Part shown: piece by piece, positions 61,940 through 64,000 of the stretch
How the letters are laid out: each line of letters starts with the position of its first letter
Position numbering within the stretch: the first letter of the stretch is position 1
Origin: Lachnospiraceae bacterium
Lineage (GTDB): Bacteria; Bacillota; Clostridia; Lachnospirales; Lachnospiraceae
Direction: 5' to 3'
Length of the DNA: 64,000 nt
NCBI GenBank assembly: GCA_017427415.1
Contig: JAFRSU010000065.1
Location: forward strand, 19,205-83,204
Notes under the pieces: model-generated
Database searches by the model: none
The model's input: the letters and a program-made list of their open reading frames with translations, nothing else
What the model was told of the DNA's origin: nothing
Position numbers and translations under genes: made by a program

Positions 61940-63586
61940 TTATTTGATCTCGGCCGCCCATGCAAGTGCATCATCTATATGCGGTCTGAAGTTCTCTTTT
62001 CCGACCTTCTTTACAAATCCGCTCTTTTCCATTGTCTTATACGGCTGCTCATTTACATGCGAGAATACCAGGGTTATATTGTTAGCGGCACATCTATCAT
62101 AGAGCTGCTCTAAGGAATGCATGGCAGTGGCATCTATAGCGGGCACACCCCTCATCCTTATAACGATAGCCTTGGTAAAGTCCTTAAATGAAACTCCCGA
62201 AAGCTGGTCAGCATCTCCGAAGAACATAGGACCGGAAATCTCGTATACCCTTACATGCCTCGGTACATCTTTATAATCAAGACCATCCGGTGCTTCCTCA
62301 GGATCATAGTATTTCCATCCGCTTATCTTGGTCTCGTCACTCATCTTCTTCATGAACAGAACACATGCACATATCATTCCTGCTTCAATAGCTATGACCA
62401 GATCAAATACTACCGTAAGCACAAATGTAAGCACCAGTACCAATATATCACTCTTCGGCGCTGTTTTGCACAGATGCACGAAGGTTCTCCACTGGCACAT
62501 ATTGTAAGCTACCATGAAAAGAATCGCTGCTATTGCAGGCATGGGTATCATGGCCGCATAAGGCATAAGGAATACCAATACCAGCACAAGTACTATCGCG
62601 TGTACCATTCCGGCTATAGGAGTTCTTCCGCCGTTTTTGATATTTGCAGCAGTTCTTGCTATAGCACCTGTAGCAGGTATACCTCCGAAAAGAGCTGAGC
62701 CGATATTACCGGCACCCTGTGCTACAAGTTCCATGTTTGATCTGTGGTGAGAATTGATCATACTGTCGGCTACTACACAGGATAAAAGTGATTCTATGGC
62801 TGCAAGGATCGCTATGGTAAGTCCGTCAGGCGCAACATTCCTTATAGCACTCCAGGATATTTCCGGAAGACGGAATGAAGGCAGTTTATTGCTGATGCTG
62901 TAAAGATTACCGATAGTATTTACATTCATATTAAAAAGCCTTACCATCAAAATGCTTACCACAACAGCTATGAGTGAGCCGGGGATTTTTTCCGAGATAA
63001 AAGGCCATACGATAAGGATCGCCATACATACCACACCGACTATGACTGCCTGCCAGTTGATGCTTCCTATATTTGTACCTATGGCTTTTATCTTATCCAT
63101 AGTCTCGATATTTTCCGTACCTGCAGGATATGTTAGTCCCAGGAAATCCTTTATCTGACCTATGAGAATAGTTACGGCAATACCCGAAGTAAAACCTGTA
63201 GTAATAGTATAAGGGATAAACTTGATAAGCGAACCGAGTCTTAATAATCCCATAACTATCAGGATGATACCTGCCATAATTGTAGCAAGTATCAGACCGT
63301 CCATACCGTTTCTTGCAACAATTCCGGCAACTATAGTAGCAAACGCAGCAGTAGGGCCCGCTATCTGTACACGGCTGCCACCTAAAAACGAAATAATGAA
63401 TCCTGCTACTATGGCAGTATATACGCCTTGTTCAGGTCCTACGCCCGAAGCCAGAGCGAGCGCTATGGACAGCGGCAGTGCGATGACCGCAACGATCAGA
63501 CCTGCCACCAAGTCTGTTGCAAATTGCTTTCCGCTGTACTTACCAAGTACGCTGAACAGCATTGGTTTTAACTTATCCTTTTTCAC
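61940..63586 (-). CDS. SulP-family anion permease with STAS domain
   Basis: A 548-residue SulP (SLC26-type) transporter. The membrane part has DLVAGLIVAVIALPLSIALA and GGSRVQIAGPTAAFATIVAG, the SulP signature. The C-terminal STAS domain starts near residue 440 (VRVYEISGPMFFGDADQL, GVPAIDATAMHSLEQL). It may move sulfate, bicarbonate or another anion; substrate cannot be read. The start codon is GTG at 63586 after GGGAGAG. The gene lies next to an rRNA/tRNA operon on the same strand. Confidence 0.92.
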   Translation of the reverse strand: MKKDKLKPMLFSVLGKYSGKQFATDLVAGLIVAVIALPLSIALALASGVGPEQGVYTAIVAGFIISFLGGSRVQIAGPTAAFATIVAGIVARNGMDGLILATIMAGIILIVMGLLRLGSLIKFIPYTITTGFTSGIAVTILIGQIKDFLGLTYPAGTENIETMDKIKAIGTNIGSINWQAVIVGVVCMAILIVWPFISEKIPGSLIAVVVSILMVRLFNMNVNTIGNLYSISNKLPSFRLPEISWSAIRNVAPDGLTIAILAAIESLLSCVVADSMINSHHRSNMELVAQGAGNIGSALFGGIPATGAIARTAANIKNGGRTPIAGMVHAIVLVLVLVFLMPYAAMIPMPAIAAILFMVAYNMCQWRTFVHLCKTAPKSDILVLVLTFVLTVVFDLVIAIEAGMICACVLFMKKMSDETKISGWKYYDPEEAPDGLDYKDVPRHVRVYEISGPMFFGDADQLSGVSFKDFTKAIVIRMRGVPAIDATAMHSLEQLYDRCAANNITLVFSHVNEQPYKTMEKSGFVKKVGKENFRPHIDDALAWAAEIK

Positions 63587-63659
63587 TTTATCTCTCCCTA
63601 AATATACATGATTGATTTCATAAAACTCATTGATTATACATCTATAATAGAAATGTCAA

Positions 63660-63699
63660 GAAAAAAACTCTGACGTGCTTTTATAAACATGTCAGAGTT
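63660..63699 (-). terminator. Terminator of the rRNA-tRNA operon
   Basis: AACTCTGAC, loop, GTCAGAGTT (63666-63699), with A6-7 at 63660-63665 giving the U tract on the minus strand. It lies just past the tRNA-Cys gene. Confidence 0.85.
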
Positions 63700-63705
63700 T
63701 AAAAG

Positions 63706-63777
63706 AGGCGACAATCGGATTCGAACCGATGAATCAGGGTGTTGCAGACCCACGCCTTACCACTTGGCTATGTCGCC
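63706..63777 (-). tRNA. tRNA-Cys (GCA)
   Basis: The minus strand folds as a tRNA: acceptor GGCGACA / TGTCGCC, D arm GCC...GGC, anticodon loop CTGCAAC (GCA), T arm ATCGG TTCGAAT CCGAT. CCA is not encoded. It lies in the 3' trailer of the rRNA operon, 15 nt after tRNA-Asn. Confidence 0.95.
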
Positions 63778-63792
63778 ATAATAAAGAAAAAA

Positions 63793-63864
<72 letters not shown>

Positions 63865-63937
63865 ATAAAGCACATTATAAATGTTCTTTCAAACTAATCA
63901 TAAAGAACAAGAAGGACATCCTTCCGGAAAACCTTCA

Positions 63938-64000
63938 GGTCAAGCCCTCGGCCTATTAGTAGCAGTCAGCTCCATACGTTACCGTACTTCCACACCTGCC
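63938..64000 (-). rRNA. 23S rRNA, 3' end (partial)
   Basis: The minus strand ends with AGCTGACTGCTACTAATAGG, CCGAGGGCTTGACC, the conserved 3' end of bacterial 23S rRNA. Only the last 63 nt are in the window. No 5S rRNA lies between this end and the tRNA genes. The exact end is uncertain by a few bases. Confidence 0.9.

Overview
The window looks like chromosomal DNA of a Lachnospiraceae-type member of the Clostridia. The reasons are Gram-positive style Shine-Dalgarno sites and sigma-A promoters, homologs typical of that family (DUF4317-like protein, LacI-like sensor/GGDEF proteins, pfl with a ZTP riboswitch, SulP, PTS and galK genes), moderate GC, and many short palindromic intergenic repeats. 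I cannot assign a genus. No prophage, integrase, insertion sequence or CRISPR array is visible. The right edge enters an rRNA operon (3' end of 23S rRNA, then tRNA-Asn, tRNA-Cys and a terminator).

Layout. 1-6.1 kb holds a minus-strand type IV pilus operon: a coiled-coil protein, an unrecognised 408-residue protein, PilB, PilT and PilC (cut by the window edge). 6.6-11.0 kb encodes a very large LacI-like sensor / degenerate GGDEF / EAL protein with a beta-helix-like tail. 11.3-11.9 kb is a RelBE-type toxin-antitoxin pair with a palindromic operator. 12-15 kb has putP and a lysA-like decarboxylase separated by a 14/15-nt tandem repeat. 15-21.4 kb has tagD, an HTH-RDD membrane protein, an S1-domain protein, a PII-like protein paired with a cation/proton antiporter, and two complete type I toxin-antitoxin loci (a holin-like peptide with a convergent antisense RNA) plus an orphan copy of the RNA; none of the small peptides or RNAs would be found by ordinary ORF calling. 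21.4-28.2 kb has trmO, trpS, an HD-GYP protein, a DHH phosphoesterase and a Na/Pi cotransporter. 28.4-32 kb is pflB-pflA under a ZTP riboswitch. 32.8-37.1 kb is an amino-sugar block (PTS IIC, nagB, GntR regulator, glmM). 37.5-41.2 kb has a LacI-like sensor/GGDEF protein and an HTH-Uma2 protein. 41.4-44.3 kb is a metal-efflux operon (ArsR, HMA protein, P-type ATPase). 44.5-53.1 kb holds cell-surface and sugar genes (rfbC, glf, a GH5 cellulase, galK, a transglutaminase-like protein, an O-antigen-ligase-like protein). 53-63.6 kb has a DUF4317-like gene, a GHL10 hydrolase, LysR, an MMPL/heptad-repeat export pair with its TetR, and SulP.

The genes fit together mainly around c-di-GMP. PilB carries an N-terminal MshEN domain with textbook 24-5-24 spacing. 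The gene cluster just upstream of the pilus operon encodes a phosphodiesterase with an intact EAL site. The same window also encodes an intact GGDEF cyclase with the same kind of cytoplasmic sugar-sensor domain, and an HD-GYP protein. A sugar-responsive c-di-GMP control of pili is therefore a reasonable hypothesis, and would suit a bacterium that attaches to polysaccharide and degrades it (GH5). The most novel items to follow up are the two par-like type I TA loci with their orphan RNA, the LacI/EAL/beta-helix fusion, and the coiled-coil plus 408-residue gene pair ahead of pilB.
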